A program made the position numbers and the translations under genes. A stretch of DNA of 15,547 bases, from contig DASTCG010000024.1 in assembly GCA_035711385.1 (NCBI GenBank), positions 1 through 15,547 of the forward strand, read 5' to 3'. Below are positions 13,315 to 15,547 of this stretch, in pieces; the first letter of the stretch is position 1; each line of letters opens with the position of its first letter. Source of the stretch: JACDAN01 sp035711385. GTDB lineage: Bacteria > Actinomycetota > Thermoleophilia > Gaiellales > Gaiellaceae. Below the pieces are notes generated by a model. The model ran no database searches. It saw only the letters and a program-made list of their open reading frames with translations, and was not told where the DNA came from.

Positions 13315-14036
13315 AGACGCTCGTCGTGTATCTGATGGCCGGGCAGGCGACGCCCGCGCTCGCCGAGGCTGCGGTCGCCGGCGGCGCGGACATCGTGGAG
13401 ATCGGCTTTCCCTTCTCCGACCCGCTTGCAGACGGCCCGGTGATCCGGCGCGCCGCGGAGGCGGCACTTAAGGAAGGCATGCGAACCAGGCAATGCCTGG
13501 ACTGCCTCGCCGAGACCCGGAGCCGCGTCGACGTCCCGCTCGTGCCCATGACCTACGCGTCCCTGCTCGAGGCCTACGGCTACGAGCGTTTCGCCGCCGA
13601 CGCCCGTGCGGCCGGCGCGGCGTCGCTGATCGTCGCCGACCTCCCGGCCGGTGAGCTGCCCGAGATCCGGCGCATCCAGCTCGTGGCTCCCACTTCGACG
13701 GACGAGCGCCTCCGGCTCGCGGCCGGGCAGACGGACGGCTGGCTCTACCTGGTCACGTTGACCGGGACGACGGGTGCCCGCGATCGACTCTCGCCGTCGC
13801 TCGCAGATCTCGTCGAGCGCACGAGGCCGCTGACCGACCTCCCGCTCTACGCCGGCTTCGGAATCTCGACGCCGGAGCAGGCCGCCCAGGCAGCCGAGCT
13901 GGCCGACGGCGTCGTCGTCGGTTCCCGCGCCGTCGAGGTCGCCGAACACGGCCCGGAGGCCCTCCACGACTTCGTCGCTTCGCTCCGCTCGGCGATCGGT
14001 GAGCGCCGGGAGTCGCTGGCACAATCGGCGCGATGA
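13311..14036 (+). CDS. trpA: Tryptophan synthase alpha chain
   Basis: A 241-residue TrpA, which cleaves indole-3-glycerol phosphate to indole and glyceraldehyde-3-phosphate. DIVEIGFPFSDPLADGPVIR contains the catalytic Glu and Asp; PMTYASLLEAYG, ADLP, LVAPTSTDERL, LTGTTGAR and AGFGIST follow in family order. It is shorter than the usual 255 to 270 residues, because the GTG at 13311-13313 leaves only a few residues before VVYLMAG, so the N-terminal helix that normally caps the barrel is missing. The frame stays open upstream, but no usable start codon is close and that stretch is trpB in another frame. The start overlaps the trpB stop, and the stop overlaps the trpS ATG (ATGA). Confidence 0.95.
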   Translation: MKTLVVYLMAGQATPALAEAAVAGGADIVEIGFPFSDPLADGPVIRRAAEAALKEGMRTRQCLDCLAETRSRVDVPLVPMTYASLLEAYGYERFAADARAAGAASLIVADLPAGELPEIRRIQLVAPTSTDERLRLAAGQTDGWLYLVTLTGTTGARDRLSPSLADLVERTRPLTDLPLYAGFGISTPEQAAQAAELADGVVVGSRAVEVAEHGPEALHDFVASLRSAIGERRESLAQSAR

Positions 14037-15016
14037 GGATCTTCTCGGGCATCCAGCCGACCGGCTCGAAGCACTTCGGCAACTACAGCGGCGGCTTCCG
14101 GCAGTACGCGGCAACCCAGGAGCTGGGCGACGCCTTCTTCTGCATCGTCGACCTGCACTCCATCACGGTCGACTACGACCCGGACGACCTTCGCGAGCGC
14201 ACGCTCGACCTGGCGGCGATGCTCTTCGCGACCGGGCTCGACCCGGAGCGCTCGACCGTCTTCCTCCAGAGCCAGGTCACGGCCCACGCCGAGGCTGCGT
14301 GGCTGCTCGGCTCGGTCACGAGCTTCGGCGAGCTGCGCCGGATGACGCAATTCAAGGAGAAGTCTGAACAGCAGGAGTTCGTCTCCGCCGGCCTCTTCAC
14401 CTACCCCGCCCTGATGGCCGGAGACATTCTCCTCTACCAGACCGACCTGGTCCCGATCGGGGACGACCAGCGCCAGCACCTCGAGCTCGCCCGCAACATC
14501 GCAGAGCGCTTCAACTCCCGCTTCGGCGAGACGTTCAGGGTGCCCGGCGCCAGGTACCCCGAGATCGGCGCGCGGATCATGGACCTCCAGGAGCCCGAGC
14601 GGAAGATGTCCACCACCCTCGGGACGCCGCAGGGAACGCTGCAGCTGCTCGACCCGCCCGACACGCTGCGGAAGAAGGTCAAGACCGCGGTCACCGACTC
14701 AGGCACCGACGTCCGCCGCGCGCCGGAGAAGGCCGGGATCACGAACCTGATCGACATCATGGCCGTGGCCACCGGGGAGGAGCCGGAGGCGATCGAGTCC
14801 CGGTACGACGGGTCGGGCTACGGCCGGTTCAAGGCGGATGTCGCCGAGGCGGTCGTCGAGGTCGTCGTCCCCATCCAGGAGCGCTACAACGCCCTGCGGT
14901 CGGACGACGCCGAGCTCCGGCGCCTGCTGGCCCGCGGGGCCGACAAGGCACGCGAGGCGTCCGCGCCGACGCTCGAGGCGATGTACGAGCGCATGGGCTT
15001 CGTCAAACCCTCCTAA
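14033..15016 (+). CDS. trpS: Tryptophanyl-tRNA synthetase
   Basis: A 327-residue class Ic synthetase, which charges tRNA-Trp. The ATP-binding signature appears as PTGSKHFGNY (HFGN at 14-17 in place of HIGH), and the second as ERKMSTTLG (KMSTT at 191-195 in place of KMSKS). GDILLYQTDLVPIGDDQRQH is the tryptophan-specificity region, with the Asp that reads the indole nitrogen. The length is normal. The ATG at 14033 overlaps the trpA stop (ATGA), so it is translated with the trp operon and should be subject to the same attenuator. The stop codon TAA (14014 plus 1000, that is 15014-15016) overlaps the stop of the convergent corA gene. Whether a second trpS exists in the genome cannot be seen here. 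Confidence 0.96.
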   Translation: MRIFSGIQPTGSKHFGNYSGGFRQYAATQELGDAFFCIVDLHSITVDYDPDDLRERTLDLAAMLFATGLDPERSTVFLQSQVTAHAEAAWLLGSVTSFGELRRMTQFKEKSEQQEFVSAGLFTYPALMAGDILLYQTDLVPIGDDQRQHLELARNIAERFNSRFGETFRVPGARYPEIGARIMDLQEPERKMSTTLGTPQGTLQLLDPPDTLRKKVKTAVTDSGTDVRRAPEKAGITNLIDIMAVATGEEPEAIESRYDGSGYGRFKADVAEAVVEVVVPIQERYNALRSDDAELRRLLARGADKAREASAPTLEAMYERMGFVKPS

Positions 15017-15547
15017 AGCCAGCCGGACCGTCTGAACTGCAAGTACAGCGCGACGCAGAGCGCCGCCATCAGCGAAAGGGCGAATGGGTAGCCGAAGCGC
15101 CACGAGAGCTCCGGCATGTGCTCGAAGTTCATCCCGTAGATGCCGCTGATCAGCGTCGGCACCGCGATGATCGCCGCCCAGGCGGAGATCTTGCGGACGT
15201 CCTCGTTCTGGCGGTAGCCGGCCTGGGTGACGTTCGCCGAGAGGACGTTCGCGAGCAGCTCGCGGAACGCGTGGATCCGGCTCATCTCTCGCAGCAGGTG
15301 GTCGTGGACGTCCCGGAAGTAGGGCCGGATCGGCTCGGGGATCACGGGGTGTGTGCCGCGCGCCAGCTCGTCCACCGGCACCTCCAGCGGCACGACCGCC
15401 TGGTGGAGGTGGACGACCGCACGGCTCAGGCGGTAGATCCGCTGCGCCGGGTTCTCCGTGTCCTCGTCGAAGACCTCCGCTTCGACCTCGTTGATGTCGG
15501 TGTCGAGCTCCTGGATCACCTGGAGGTAGTCGTCGACCACCCGGTCG
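15013..15547 (-). CDS. corA: CorA-family magnesium/cobalt transporter, C-terminal part (runs off the right edge)
   Basis: The visible 177 or so residues are the C-terminal part of a CorA-type channel, which takes up Mg2+ through a homopentamer in the membrane. After a long helical cytoplasmic stretch (VHDHLLREMSRIHAFRELL and NVTQAGYRQNEDVRKISAWA, the stalk helix) comes TM1 (AWAAIIAVPTLISGIYG) ending in the signature YGMNFEHMPEL. TM2 (FALSLMAALCVALYLQF) and a short basic tail (RRSGWL) complete it. The frame stays open to the window edge, so the N-terminal domain and start codon lie outside. An internal ATG at 15538-15540 is not the start. Its TAG stop (15013-15015) overlaps the TAA of trpS on the other strand. 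Confidence 0.93.
   Translation of the reverse strand, partial: DRVVDDYLQVIQELDTDINEVEAEVFDEDTENPAQRIYRLSRAVVHLHQAVVPLEVPVDELARGTHPVIPEPIRPYFRDVHDHLLREMSRIHAFRELLANVLSANVTQAGYRQNEDVRKISAWAAIIAVPTLISGIYGMNFEHMPELSWRFGYPFALSLMAALCVALYLQFRRSGWL

Overview
This GC-rich window has tightly packed genes, many GTG starts and almost every gene junction overlapping by a few bases. The Actinobacteria-like proteins and the probable leaderless promoters suggest a deep-branching actinobacterium, perhaps of the Thermoleophilia type. That placement is inferred from gene content and style, not from a marker gene. I see no rRNA, tRNA, mobile element or CRISPR array.

The layout is a head-to-head pair of aromatic amino acid gene clusters. 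From about 7635 leftward, the minus strand carries aroF (DAHP synthase), tyrA (prephenate dehydrogenase with ACT domain), aroA (EPSP synthase), cmk (cytidylate kinase), plsC-like acyltransferase and der (ribosome assembly GTPase). The junctions are 4-bp overlaps, except a 4-bp gap between aroF and tyrA, so this looks like one operon. After a 75-bp gap with its own likely promoter come a DUF3352-type lipoprotein and the first 30 codons of metK, which runs off the left edge.

From about 7621 rightward, the plus strand carries a small AroQ-type chorismate mutase, then a trp promoter, a 21-residue leader peptide with three Trp codons in five positions, and a rho-independent attenuator. The trp operon follows: trpE, a 35-codon bridging ORF, trpG, trpD, fused trpCF, trpB, trpA and trpS. 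Each gene overlaps the next by 1 to 7 bases. The last gene, trpS (tryptophanyl-tRNA synthetase), meets a convergent corA-type magnesium channel gene that runs off the right edge, and their stop codons overlap.

Together the genes cover entry to the shikimate pathway (AroF), its sixth step (AroA), the branch to prephenate (chorismate mutase), the Tyr branch (TyrA), the complete Trp branch, and charging of tRNA-Trp. The most interesting parts are the trp leader, which is probably translated from a leaderless mRNA and whose strongest RNA pairing abuts rather than overlaps the terminator; a recurring TAC-N2-T/N7/ATG promoter-start pattern; N-terminally shortened TrpC and TrpA; a TrpF domain lacking recognisable core motifs; and the translationally coupled small ORF between trpE and trpG.
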